The notes under the pieces were generated by a model. The model saw nothing but the letters and a program-made list of their open reading frames with translations. It searched no databases and was not told the origin of the DNA. A stretch of 43,169 nt of DNA. It comes from a virus. Both the position numbers and the translations under genes were made by a program. This document shows, piece after piece, positions 7,150-14,705 of this stretch (position 1 is its first letter; the number at the start of each line of letters is the position of its first letter). The stretch lies in IMG/VR virus record IMGVR_UViG_3300046512_000362, positions 1 to 43,169 of that record; one strand, 5' to 3'.

Positions 7150-7853
7150 TTCGCGCCCTCCCCGCTTACCGGCGGCGCAGATCCGGATTGCACCGCTGCG
7201 CCGACACCCAGCACGCTATCGGACGTCACAGGCGGCGGCGCGGCCGTCGACGCCGCGACGAAGCCGGGATACACCTTCAGAATTGCGGCGATGGTTTCCG
7301 CGTTCAGCGGCGCGGTCACCGGATTGAAGCACAGCGCCTGCCAGCCCTTCAGGCGGTCTGCATTGGCGCCGTACAGGCGCAACCAGGTGCCAATTGGGAT
7401 ATCGCGGCAGATAGTGCGCTCCGACGACTGGACAACCGTCTGCGCCACGCCTTCCTGCACCGCACTGACGTTCTGTGGCATCAACGAGCAAGCGGACAAG
7501 ACGGCCAGCGTGCACAGCGCCATCACCATCATCATGCTCAGGCGCGCGAACCCAGCCTGCAGGCCACTCGCCGACTCAGGACGCATGGGCGGTGCCGGCG
7601 GCAAGGCAGTCTGCCTGCCGCACACCATCACCGCCTGCTCGGCCGCCACGGGCGAAGGCGCCGGCACAGTTGACGCATCAGACGCGTCTTTCATATTGCG
7701 CAGCGCCAGTCCAATGGTGCCGGTGGCCATGCCGACGTTGAACACCAGGAAGTCGTGACGCAGGGACGGATCGAAGAACGCCATCAGCGCCCACACCGCA
7801 TAGCCTACGAAGCCAATCAGGACGTGCAGAATCAATTTCTCTTTATGAGACAT
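7146..7853 (-). CDS. Holin-like membrane protein continuing into a lipoprotein-like domain
   Basis: A 235-aa protein with two parts. Residues 1-55 resemble a small two-helix holin (LILHVLIGFVGYAVWALMAFF, then a second helix near 39-51 and a basic end). A proline- and alanine-rich linker leads to residues about 108-125, MMMVMALCTLAVLSACS, which has the look of a lipoprotein signal with lipobox LSAC, followed by a soluble domain with several Cys (TICRDIPIGTWLRLYG, ALCFNPVTAP). The start at 7853 has GGAG upstream; the longer open frame is shadow sequence. The lipoprotein part could be made separately from the internal ATG run, giving two products. It follows the endolysin and overlaps DUF1353, so a lysis role (holin and outer spanin) is likely but inferred. 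Confidence 0.6.
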   Translation of the reverse strand: MSHKEKLILHVLIGFVGYAVWALMAFFDPSLRHDFLVFNVGMATGTIGLALRNMKDASDASTVPAPSPVAAEQAVMVCGRQTALPPAPPMRPESASGLQAGFARLSMMMVMALCTLAVLSACSLMPQNVSAVQEGVAQTVVQSSERTICRDIPIGTWLRLYGANADRLKGWQALCFNPVTAPLNAETIAAILKVYPGFVAASTAAPPPVTSDSVLGVGAAVQSGSAPPVSGEGAK

Positions 7854-7874
7854 ACAAACTCCAGGATAAGGAAG

Positions 7875-7903
7875 AAAAAAGCCGCTGGCGGTCGCGCAGC
7901 GGC
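7875..7903 (-). terminator. Rho-independent terminator after endolysin gene
   Basis: On the minus strand a GCCGCTG...CAGCGGC hairpin is followed by six T. It lies directly after the endolysin stop and before the holin-like gene. Confidence 0.75.
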
Positions 7904-7915
7904 TGTTGAAAGCGA

Positions 7916-8440
7916 TTAGCGCTGGGAATCCAGACCAATCAGGTTGTGACCGCGCAGCACCTGCAGCACCTTGTCCAGGTACGCTGGATCGGTGGCGTAG
8001 CCGGCGGCGGCGATCTGCATGGCGAACCACGCTGGCCGGGCCAGCGCCGCGCTGTTTCCGCACTTGACCAGCAGCTGCCGGCCAGCCGGCGAAGTCCAAT
8101 CTGGCGGTGCGAAACATGCCGCGTAGCGCTTGTTCTTTTTCAGGAACGCGGCGTGATCCTCCACGCTTGCCTGCCAGCTCGGATACATGCGCCACTTCGC
8201 AGGAACCAGCACCGTGCGGCCGGCGACGTATTCCTGGCTGGCCATCTGCCAGGCCGGGCCGGTCCAGCTCGCGTCGGCTTTGATGTTGAACAGGTTGAGC
8301 GCATTGACCGCCGGCTTCGCGGTCCCCCAGCCAGATTCCAGCGCCGCCTGGGCGACCACGAAGCTGGCCGGGATTCCGCTCAGCTTGGCTGAGGCGATAG
8401 CGGCCGGCGCCAGTTGTGCGATAAAGTCGTCAGGCTTCAT
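7916..8440 (-). CDS. Endolysin: FlgJ/GH73-type N-acetylglucosaminidase
   Basis: Phage peptidoglycan hydrolase, 174 aa. The glucosaminidase fold is shown by FVVAQAALESGWGTA (about 27-41), where the Glu of ALESGWG matches the catalytic acid, by NLFNIKADASWTG (about 49-61) and by the later YPSWQASVEDHAAFLKKNKRY and ATDPAYLDKVL. The real start is the ATG at 8440, which overlaps the upstream stop in ATGA; an open frame extends further but lacks support. No signal peptide is visible, so export should depend on a holin. Neighbours on both sides encode membrane proteins, consistent with a lysis cassette. Confidence 0.88.
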   Translation of the reverse strand: MKPDDFIAQLAPAAIASAKLSGIPASFVVAQAALESGWGTAKPAVNALNLFNIKADASWTGPAWQMASQEYVAGRTVLVPAKWRMYPSWQASVEDHAAFLKKNKRYAACFAPPDWTSPAGRQLLVKCGNSAALARPAWFAMQIAAAGYATDPAYLDKVLQVLRGHNLIGLDSQR

Positions 8441-8835
8441 ACGAGGCGTACCCCCATCTTCGCCAAGCCCAAGGCAACCGCGACAGCCAGGCCAGTACGC
8501 GCCAGTTCCCACAGCCAGCGGTTGCGCTCTTTCAGCTCGTTCTCGACGCGGCGGGTTTCCGCTGCACCGACGTTTGCGGCCAGATCGGTGATGCGCTTGT
8601 CCAGCTTCGCAGCCGCTTCGTTGACGGCGCGGAATTGCTCGAAGACGCGCTTGATCGTGCGGCGATCCTCTGCGCGTTCGGCTTCCAGCACCGCCAGCTT
8701 GTGCATGTCGTCGGCCACCTGCAGCAGCGCGGATTTGACCTCGCTGAACATTTCCTTCAAAAAGCCGACTTCGGTTTCCACCCGTGCCAGGCGTTCCTGG
8801 TCAGAGTGCGAAGGGGCGTGTGAATCTCGGTGCAT
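8437..8835 (-). CDS. Coiled-coil protein with C-terminal membrane helix (XhlA-like)
   Basis: A 132-aa protein. Residues 14-100 are charged and helical with heptad-like spacing (RLARVETEVGFLKEMFSEVK, AAKLDKRITDLAANV). A single hydrophobic helix follows (about 111-126, LARTGLAVAVALGLAK). This coiled-coil plus tail anchor resembles XhlA-type haemolysin or holin partner proteins, and the gene is coupled to the endolysin by an ATGA overlap. AAGGA precedes the ATG. A holin accessory or inner-membrane spanin-like role is inferred from topology and position. Confidence 0.65.
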   Translation of the reverse strand: MHRDSHAPSHSDQERLARVETEVGFLKEMFSEVKSALLQVADDMHKLAVLEAERAEDRRTIKRVFEQFRAVNEAAAKLDKRITDLAANVGAAETRRVENELKERNRWLWELARTGLAVAVALGLAKMGVRLV

Positions 8836-8853
8836 AACTTCCTTTCAGCAGAC

Positions 8854-8880
8854 AAAAAAATAGCCACCCGAAGGCGGCTG
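8854..8880 (-). terminator. Rho-independent terminator after fibre chaperone gene
   Basis: Minus-strand hairpin AGCCGCC-TTCG-GGTGGCT (one G-U pair), then T7 after one A. It separates the fibre genes from the lysis genes. Confidence 0.75.
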
Positions 8881-8900
8881 TTGGGAGAGTGAAGCGTTCG

Positions 8901-9335
8901 TTACTGCGGGATACCCGCGAGGATTTCCTCGATTCGCTCCGCGCCGGCGAGGATGCCGGCGCCAGGGCCAGGCTCCACCGGCGCGGCCAGGTAGCCGATT
9001 GCCTCGCGCACTGAAGGCAGATTCGGGTCGGTCGGCTTCTGCAGCTGCACCGACAGCTGATACATCGCCCAGAATTCCTGCACCAGCGGATCGGCCGACG
9101 TCTTGATCGCAATGCGCTCCGCCGGCTTGAACGCCATGTACAGCGTCATCGGGGTCAGCAGCGGAAGTGCCTCGACCGCGTCGCCCGCGTCCTCCTCGAA
9201 TTGAATCTGGCGGTGCTGGCCAGCGTCGGCCAGCAAGCCTGACTCGCATCGCCAGGCGCCATAAACGGTATCGAAATGCGGGAACGACGTGCCGGCGTAA
9301 AAGCGATCATCGCCAGTTACCAAAAAATATTTCAT
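8901..9335 (-). CDS. Probable tail fibre assembly protein
   Basis: A 144-aa protein directly downstream of the large fibre gene, with ATGA overlap (the ATG at 9335 is preferred over the adjacent GTG). The C-terminal half has a pattern seen in phage fibre chaperone-like proteins: LTPMTLYMAFKPAERIAIK, DPLVQEFWAMYQLS and DPNLPSVREAIGYLA. The N-terminal half (MKYFLVTGDDRFYAGTSFP) may bind the fibre tip. The role in folding or attaching the fibre is inferred from position; no catalytic residues are apparent. Confidence 0.55.
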   Translation of the reverse strand: MKYFLVTGDDRFYAGTSFPHFDTVYGAWRCESGLLADAGQHRQIQFEEDAGDAVEALPLLTPMTLYMAFKPAERIAIKTSADPLVQEFWAMYQLSVQLQKPTDPNLPSVREAIGYLAAPVEPGPGAGILAGAERIEEILAGIPQ

Positions 9336-10951
9336 CACTGAACTCCCAACAAGATTGCGCTGTTACCGACGATGGACATTTTTTGACCAGGCGGCGTGTT
9401 GCCCTGATAGTTCACGACGTACGGTTGCTTGAACCCCACGCGCAGGCTTGCGACGCCGGTGTACTGCACCGGCACAGCAGAACCTTTCGCCCCGCTCGCC
9501 GTGGCCACCCCGATTAGGGTCAGCTTTTGAACGAAGCTGTTGTAGATCCCTACGATCACGCCCGATGAGCCGAACGAGATCACCGCAAAGGTCGGGATCG
9601 CGCTGATCGGACTGGTAATGCCGAAGCCGAAAATCGGAGGGAGTCCGGTGGTCGCAGCCACGTTCGTCCCAGGCGAGCCAATTACATTCAGGTTGGCGTC
9701 TACGCGGGTGAAAACTGCAGCCGAGCCTTTTACGTACGAATACAGGATCGAACCGTCGCTCAGCACCGACTCGGTGACGTAATTACTGGTCGTCGTTCCG
9801 CTATCCAAAGATAGCGTTGTCCCGACCTGCACGCCGCCGGCATTGAAAATCCAGACGTTCAAGCTCGTCGCGCAAACCGCTACACGATAGCCACCGCCAG
9901 GGAGCGCAGTGAGCGAGTGCCCCCAGGTCAAGCCGCCGACGGCTGGGCCTACCGCGTTGCCGCCAACATCATACTTTTTGATGTTGTTACTCGCCGAGAT
10001 CACAAAACCGCCATCGGTCGTCGCACAGAGCGCCAGCGGGGCGCCGTTGCCAGACGAGCTGGTGCCGGCGTGCGAGGTACGAGCAGCCTGAGCAGCGCCG
10101 GTCGCGTCGTACCGCCGGAAGAACGTATTGGTATTGGTTCCGTCGAAGAGGCCAAACGCATACACGAAGGAACCACCGCTCAGCACCGTGACGCCGATCA
10201 CGCCAAGCGCAGTGCTTGGCAGCGTGATCGCAGCGGTAATCGTCGTGTCCACTTGGACGTTGGACACTTGCGCGACGCCAGCGGTGTTGTAGATCGAAAA
10301 GCGCGGCTGGTAGTTCGTACCGTTGTGCGCGCCATACGCGTAGATGATGTTGCCGCTGGCCAGCTGCTGAATATCGATGGCGATAGTGGCGAACGACGTC
10401 GCGGGATTCTCCACGTTAAGTACGGCGTTCTGCAGCACTCCAGACGCATCGTAGAGTGCGAACCGCGGCGTGTAGATCGCACCGTTCAGATTGCACCAGC
10501 CGAGCGCGAAGCCACCGGCAGCAAGTGCCCTCACCTTCACGGGGCGGTTGATCGTCGGTGTGCCGCCATTTTCGATGAGCGTTGCAGGCAGAACCGGCGT
10601 GCCGTCAGGCTTGTAAATCGCGTAGTAGAGGAATGGATCGGTGCGCCAGGCAATCACAATGTTGCCGTTGGCCAGCTTGTCCGCAGAGAAGGCGCTGATA
10701 GCGGTCGGCACCTGCGTCGATGCGGTAATCAACGGGATCTGCAGGCCATTGATTACCGGGTTGGCGTTGTTCAGCGGGCGCAGCGATGCCCCGACAGCGG
10801 ATGGCTCGACGCCCCAATACGCCAGGCCATCGGCGCCGATTGAGATGGGATCGCCGGCCTTCACATCCTCGCCGAGGATCATGGTAGCCAGATTGGCTTG
10901 GACGGCCTGGTTGCCGGAAGTGCCGGTATTGCTTGTCAAATATCGTGGCAT
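9335..10951 (-). CDS. Tail fibre / receptor-binding protein, predicted beta-propeller
   Basis: A 538-aa protein. An N-terminal attachment-like segment (1-60, including QANLATMILGEDVKAGDP) is followed by at least seven repeats of 40-60 residues. Each has a strand pattern 'L..G.hhhAh' (near residues 92, 142, 197, 257, 311, 349 and 397) followed by 'Y-D/N-x-x-G' turns such as YDASG, YNTAG, YDATG and YDVGG. Seven such units suggest a beta-propeller. A C-terminal segment (about 480-538) carries VGFKQPYVVNYQG. Location between baseplate genes and a chaperone-like gene fits the adhesin that contacts the host. No enzymatic motif is visible. Specific receptor unknown. Confidence 0.65.
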   Translation of the reverse strand: MPRYLTSNTGTSGNQAVQANLATMILGEDVKAGDPISIGADGLAYWGVEPSAVGASLRPLNNANPVINGLQIPLITASTQVPTAISAFSADKLANGNIVIAWRTDPFLYYAIYKPDGTPVLPATLIENGGTPTINRPVKVRALAAGGFALGWCNLNGAIYTPRFALYDASGVLQNAVLNVENPATSFATIAIDIQQLASGNIIYAYGAHNGTNYQPRFSIYNTAGVAQVSNVQVDTTITAAITLPSTALGVIGVTVLSGGSFVYAFGLFDGTNTNTFFRRYDATGAAQAARTSHAGTSSSGNGAPLALCATTDGGFVISASNNIKKYDVGGNAVGPAVGGLTWGHSLTALPGGGYRVAVCATSLNVWIFNAGGVQVGTTLSLDSGTTTSNYVTESVLSDGSILYSYVKGSAAVFTRVDANLNVIGSPGTNVAATTGLPPIFGFGITSPISAIPTFAVISFGSSGVIVGIYNSFVQKLTLIGVATASGAKGSAVPVQYTGVASLRVGFKQPYVVNYQGNTPPGQKMSIVGNSAILLGVQ

Positions 10952-10959
10952 AGGTCCTC

Positions 10960-11274
10960 CTAGCGACCGTGCGCGCGCCAGCTCAACGTGGCGGCGCTGT
11001 TAAAGACTGTTATTGCTTCGCCCGCGAGAACCGCGTACGCGGTCAATTCGAGCTTGCCGCCGGCTGGAATGACCAGATCCGGAATTTCGATGTAATCAGC
11101 AGCGGGGATCGGCAGCGGCGCCACGGCCGCACTGGACAGGCCGAGGCGGACTGTCACCGCGTTGATCGGATCAGTGTTGACGCCGATGATGTTGATGGTC
11201 ATATCGTTGGGCACCAGGCCCAACGTCGTGTACTGCCCGGCTGGCGGTGCCGCCTTTGCTACAAAACTTCCCAT
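10960..11274 (-). CDS. Small phage structural protein, fibre region
   Basis: A 104-aa, mainly beta-strand protein without Cys or membrane helix. It contains TINIIGVNTDPINAVTVRLGL and a second strand-rich half (YIEIPDLVIPAGGKLELTAY), resembling a small beta-sandwich such as virion accessory proteins use. No family identified. It lies between two fibre-type genes with short spacers, so it is likely a tail-tip or fibre component. Confidence 0.55.
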   Translation of the reverse strand: MGSFVAKAAPPAGQYTTLGLVPNDMTINIIGVNTDPINAVTVRLGLSSAAVAPLPIPAADYIEIPDLVIPAGGKLELTAYAVLAGEAITVFNSAATLSWRAHGR

Positions 11275-11283
11275 CGTTTCCTC

Positions 11284-11922
11284 TTAAAGTTGACCGATAA
11301 AAAACATATCTGACGACAGCGCCGCGTAGTTCACTGCCAGGTTGCCCGCACCGTCGTTGACCAGTCCGGCGCCGATGCCGAGCTTGGCCAGCGCACCGAA
11401 CTGCGACGGCACGACGCTGTTGAGCAGGAACGCGTTGGATGGCTTGTCATAGGTCGCGCTGACGATGCTGTTGTTGGGCACGTCGCCCTGCTGCAGTGGC
11501 GCGCCGTCGTCGCGCTGCAGCGGCACTGGGCCGGCGCCCGCGTCCAACGTGCACGCGCCGGCATTGGCATGCGTCGCGCGGAATCGCACCTGCAGGCCGT
11601 TCGGATAGGCGGCGACCGGGGGACTCAGCGCAACGACGAACGCGCCGGCCACCCCGGTATCGAGCGCGTAGTTGCCCGAGCGCGCCTCGATCAGGTTCTG
11701 GATCGCCAGCAGCATCTGCCCGTTCGATCCTTTCGCCGGTGCCAGGCCACCGGCAGCAACGACCGCCAGCAGCTCCAGCATCACCGCGTTGAGAAACTCC
11801 GCCGGCACGACAGTCGGATCGATGCCGCCGGCAACGCTTCCGTCAGTGAAATATCCGGCCAGGCCCGGCGCCGAAGCAGCTGGCAGCGTGGGTGAGGCAC
11901 TTGGCACATCAATTTGATACAT
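11284..11922 (-). CDS. Tail fibre N-terminal type protein
   Basis: A 212-aa protein following the gp48-like gene, where Mu-like phages encode fibres. The start (MYQIDVPSASPTLPAASAPG, then GYFTDGSVAGGIDPTVVPAEFLNAVMLELLAVV) is typical of phage fibre proteins that begin with a baseplate-binding segment followed by PAEFLN. The middle (GLQVRFRATHANAGACTLDAG) resembles repeat strands in adhesins. Short for a complete fibre, so it may be the proximal part with the distal part encoded by the downstream 538-aa protein. Confidence 0.65.
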   Translation of the reverse strand: MYQIDVPSASPTLPAASAPGLAGYFTDGSVAGGIDPTVVPAEFLNAVMLELLAVVAAGGLAPAKGSNGQMLLAIQNLIEARSGNYALDTGVAGAFVVALSPPVAAYPNGLQVRFRATHANAGACTLDAGAGPVPLQRDDGAPLQQGDVPNNSIVSATYDKPSNAFLLNSVVPSQFGALAKLGIGAGLVNDGAGNLAVNYAALSSDMFFIGQL

Positions 11923-11930
11923 CTGTCACC

Positions 11931-12494
11931 TCAGTTGAAAACGAATTTAAGGAAGGCGTACGGCGGCGCCAGGCGCTGCATTTCCTGCTGCAGCAGCGCG
12001 GGACCGTACGCGCCGAACGGCATCGACGCCAGCGCGTGCGCGGTGACGATCCACTCGAACATGCGCTCGACGCCGCCGACGTGCGCGCCTGCGCGGCTCT
12101 GGCCACAGCGGAATGGCGCATTCCCTTTGACCGTGATCGAGTAGCCGAGCAGCGCCGCGTAGCCTGCGAAATCGTCGGCCGCGATGCCGTTGGCGCCGAT
12201 CAGTCTGGCCACCACCAGCGCCTGGCGCCCGGCAACTGTCGCGGCCGGCCCTGCGCTGGTCAAAGTCAGCCCGAGCGTCGCTTCCCACTCCGGCAGCAGC
12301 TCCGCCGCAGTCTTGGGGAACGCGTCGACCAGCAGGTTGTTGGCGCGCTGGTTTTGCGCCTCGTAGACCCTCGTCAAGCCGGCCAGCACCTTGGCCTGCA
12401 CCGAGGACACATCACGCGGCCAGATCCGGCCGCGCGGCATCAGCGCCTGCAGCGCGCCGAGATAGTCAGACGCGCTATAAGAAGGAGCGGCCAT
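11931..12494 (-). CDS. Baseplate wedge protein, Mu gp48 / YmfQ (DUF2313) family
   Basis: A 187-aa member of the YmfQ/DUF2313 family of Mu-like tail proteins. The family opening is clear: YSASDYLGALQALMPRGRIWPRD (about 5-27), followed by AELLPEWEATLGL and a helix-rich region with GRQALVVARL. The ATG at 12494 has a GGAGG site 6 nt upstream; the longer open frame overlaps the gp47 stop region and is not supported. Gene order (gp46, gp47, gp48, fibre) matches phage Mu. Confidence 0.85.
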   Translation of the reverse strand: MAAPSYSASDYLGALQALMPRGRIWPRDVSSVQAKVLAGLTRVYEAQNQRANNLLVDAFPKTAAELLPEWEATLGLTLTSAGPAATVAGRQALVVARLIGANGIAADDFAGYAALLGYSITVKGNAPFRCGQSRAGAHVGGVERMFEWIVTAHALASMPFGAYGPALLQQEMQRLAPPYAFLKFVFN

Positions 12495-12495
12495 A

Positions 12496-13611
12496 TCAAC
12501 CTCCGAAACTAATCGTGCCAACCACCGGCAACTGGCCGAAACCACAAACAACGTCGGCGGTAGGCGTCACAGTGAACGCATTACCGTTCACGGCCGTGGC
12601 GATTGCCGACCAGACGGCGCCGAAGGGGATCGTTCCCCCTGGCCGGCCTTGCGTCAGCAGCGTGGCTGCGACAGCCGCCGTGACGGTCGCTTGCAGCGCC
12701 GGGTTCAAACCTTGTATGGTCAAGTTGACCGGATGCGGGATCGGCGCGGCGGCATACACCAGCCCCACCGCAGCCTGCAGGCCGTAAAGGGTGTTGGCCA
12801 CGACCAGCTGGTCCCCGCTGGCGACGATCCCGCGCGGCTCAGCAGCAGATACGCCGTCCGTGCCCTGCGGGAAGCCGCCCGAAGCGGCGCGCACCTGGTC
12901 AAACATCGTGAAGATCACCACCGTGCCGACGCCGAAGCCATTGGGCACGCACCAGGCGCGCGTGACGCCGGGCGCTGTCTTTGCCCAGCCCTCGTAATCG
13001 GTCTGGCCACCGCCCTGCGGCGCCTGCTGATAGGCAGCAAGCATCCGGCTGCGCAAGCTATCGCTGCCCTCCAGATCCGCGCCGCCTTTGACCTCGACGC
13101 TCACAGCGCCCGTAGATTGGATGCCGGCGACGGACTGCGATAGCGTCATCGCCGAGCCGACCGGCGTATTACCGAAGGCGCCAGCAAGCCCGGCAGGATC
13201 GGCAACAGCGCTCACCGGCACTGAAATCGTGCCGTCCGCCGCCACGATGGCCGCCGACGTTGCAACGAACGCGACGCCGTCGCTGCGCGCAATGCCCGCG
13301 CCCTTCGGGATCGACTTTCCGGCGGCGCCATTAAACGTGACCGTGCCGGCCGCGCTGGTCGGTGGGGCGCGGAAGACGCCCTTGAGCGCCGCCCAGCCTT
13401 CCAGGAATTCATCGGTGCACGTGAAGGGCACCGCTTGCTTGGCGATCCAGTCCAGGTAGCCGTAGTGCATGTTGGCCAGGCCCGCCTGCGCCCGGCCGGT
13501 GATGCCCAGATTGGAGAAGCGCAGCAGTGCATCCGAACCCTTGAGGCTGGCGGCAATGTCGCTGGCCACCGTCTCCTGCAGGCCGGACAGTGTTGGTCGT
13601 GCGTATGGCAT
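12496..13611 (-). CDS. Baseplate J-like protein, Mu gp47 family
   Basis: A 371-aa baseplate wedge component. Markers of the family are the helical start (RPTLSGLQETVASDIAA), the segment ANMHYGYLDWIAKQAVPFTCTDEFLEGWAALKGV (about 47-80), GTVTFNGAAG, and the C-terminal beta-rich domain. The ATG at 13611 lies next to the gp46 stop; the 45-codon upstream extension is shadow reading of gp46. In contractile-tail phages this protein links the spike hub to the fibre-bearing periphery. Nothing unusual in length or motifs. Confidence 0.9.
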   Translation of the reverse strand: MPYARPTLSGLQETVASDIAASLKGSDALLRFSNLGITGRAQAGLANMHYGYLDWIAKQAVPFTCTDEFLEGWAALKGVFRAPPTSAAGTVTFNGAAGKSIPKGAGIARSDGVAFVATSAAIVAADGTISVPVSAVADPAGLAGAFGNTPVGSAMTLSQSVAGIQSTGAVSVEVKGGADLEGSDSLRSRMLAAYQQAPQGGGQTDYEGWAKTAPGVTRAWCVPNGFGVGTVVIFTMFDQVRAASGGFPQGTDGVSAAEPRGIVASGDQLVVANTLYGLQAAVGLVYAAAPIPHPVNLTIQGLNPALQATVTAAVAATLLTQGRPGGTIPFGAVWSAIATAVNGNAFTVTPTADVVCGFGQLPVVGTISFGG

Positions 13612-13612
13612 G

Positions 13613-14047
13613 TCAGGTACTCCAGTTCCAGAAAAATTGCATTGATGTCGGCCCGCCGGCCGGCTTGTGTGCGACCACGTTGGCGCCCAGCATCCCGGCC
13701 GCTGTCCACTCGACCGTGATATCGAAGCTGCCAACAACCTCGTCATCGATCAGCCACTGGAGCGCCTCGGTGATGTAGTCCTTGGCCAGGTTCAGCGTTT
13801 CGATGGTCTGTTTGGAGCGGCGCAGCAGCCACAGCCGCGAGCCGATGACAACATCGCCATCGCCCCACCAGCCGCGCGGGTCGCCCGAGCCGTCCGGAAT
13901 GACGTCGTCGGCGCCGGCCACCCGGTCACTGAATATGCTGATGTAGACAGCCGTCACCAGATCGTTCCCGGCCTGCAGCTGGGCGCCGTCCAGCGCCCAG
14001 TCGCCAAGCCCCTGCTTGGGGTCCCAGATAATTGTTGTGTCGCTCAT
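13613..14047 (-). CDS. Baseplate protein, Mu gp46 family
   Basis: A 144-aa gp46-like baseplate wedge protein. It begins MSDTTIIWDPKQGLGDW and has SGDPRGWWGDGDV (about 54-66), GSRLWLLRRSKQTIETL and a long helix leading to ALQWLIDD, all family features comparable to gp25-type lysozyme-fold wedge proteins without a catalytic site. It overlaps gp45 by 4 nt and is followed by gp47. Confidence 0.9.
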   Translation of the reverse strand: MSDTTIIWDPKQGLGDWALDGAQLQAGNDLVTAVYISIFSDRVAGADDVIPDGSGDPRGWWGDGDVVIGSRLWLLRRSKQTIETLNLAKDYITEALQWLIDDEVVGSFDITVEWTAAGMLGANVVAHKPAGGPTSMQFFWNWST

Positions 14048-14697
14048 TCGGATTGGTTCGGTTTGTTGGTCTTGACGCTGTCGGTGCCGGCCTTGACGCT
14101 GGCCACCGCGTGATCGTGGTTGTTGAAGACGTCGCGCATCGCCGCCATCGACTTGCTGCCGTGGTCGGAAATATCGCCCTGCGCCGTTATGCTCTTCTCG
14201 ACCAGGACGTTCTGCTCGACCGTGGCGTCTTTCTTGACCAGCAGCGCGCCGTCGATAACTACATCGCCAGTCGCGTGTACGGTAGGTGTGTCGAACGTCA
14301 CGGACGGCGTGTTGTGCACCAGGATCGGCAGACCGGCGCCGTCGATGACGATGCCGCTCTGCGTCAGGTAGACTGACTGCCCCAGGTTGTCGGAGATCGA
14401 TACCTCGCCCGGCTTGAGGTTGCGCATGCGGTACGTCTGATTGCCGGTGGCGATGATGACGCCGTCGCGGCGGTTGCCCCCGGCGAAGATCAGCACCGCG
14501 TCGGACTCCTCCGGCGGCATCGAATTGAAGCCGTACTCAGACAGCCGTGGGATGTCGTCGAACGTCTCGAACTGGCTCAGCCGCACCTGCTGCCTCTGGG
14601 CTGGGCCGTCGTCCGCGCCGGTCTTGATCCGGCCGCGCCCGACCACTAGCAGCACCCGGCGATACACCCGCTCGATGGCGGCGTAAATCTCACTCAT
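14044..14697 (-). CDS. Baseplate central spike, Mu gp45 / gpV family
   Basis: A 217-aa trimeric spike protein expected to pierce the outer membrane. N-terminal residues 1-95 form the OB-fold region (RVLLVVGRGRIKTGADDGPAQRQQVRLSQFET followed by DIPRLSEYGF and AVLIFAGGNRRDGVIIA). Residues 105-200 are a repetitive beta-helix stretch (VHATGDVVIDGALLVKKDATVEQNVLVEKSITAQGDI style repeats), the usual needle. The C-terminal HDH motif (FNNHDHAVASV) could bind a metal ion at the tip, as seen in related spikes. Confidence 0.88.
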   Translation of the reverse strand: MSEIYAAIERVYRRVLLVVGRGRIKTGADDGPAQRQQVRLSQFETFDDIPRLSEYGFNSMPPEESDAVLIFAGGNRRDGVIIATGNQTYRMRNLKPGEVSISDNLGQSVYLTQSGIVIDGAGLPILVHNTPSVTFDTPTVHATGDVVIDGALLVKKDATVEQNVLVEKSITAQGDISDHGSKSMAAMRDVFNNHDHAVASVKAGTDSVKTNKPNQSE

Positions 14698-14705
14698 GCG
14701 TTCTC

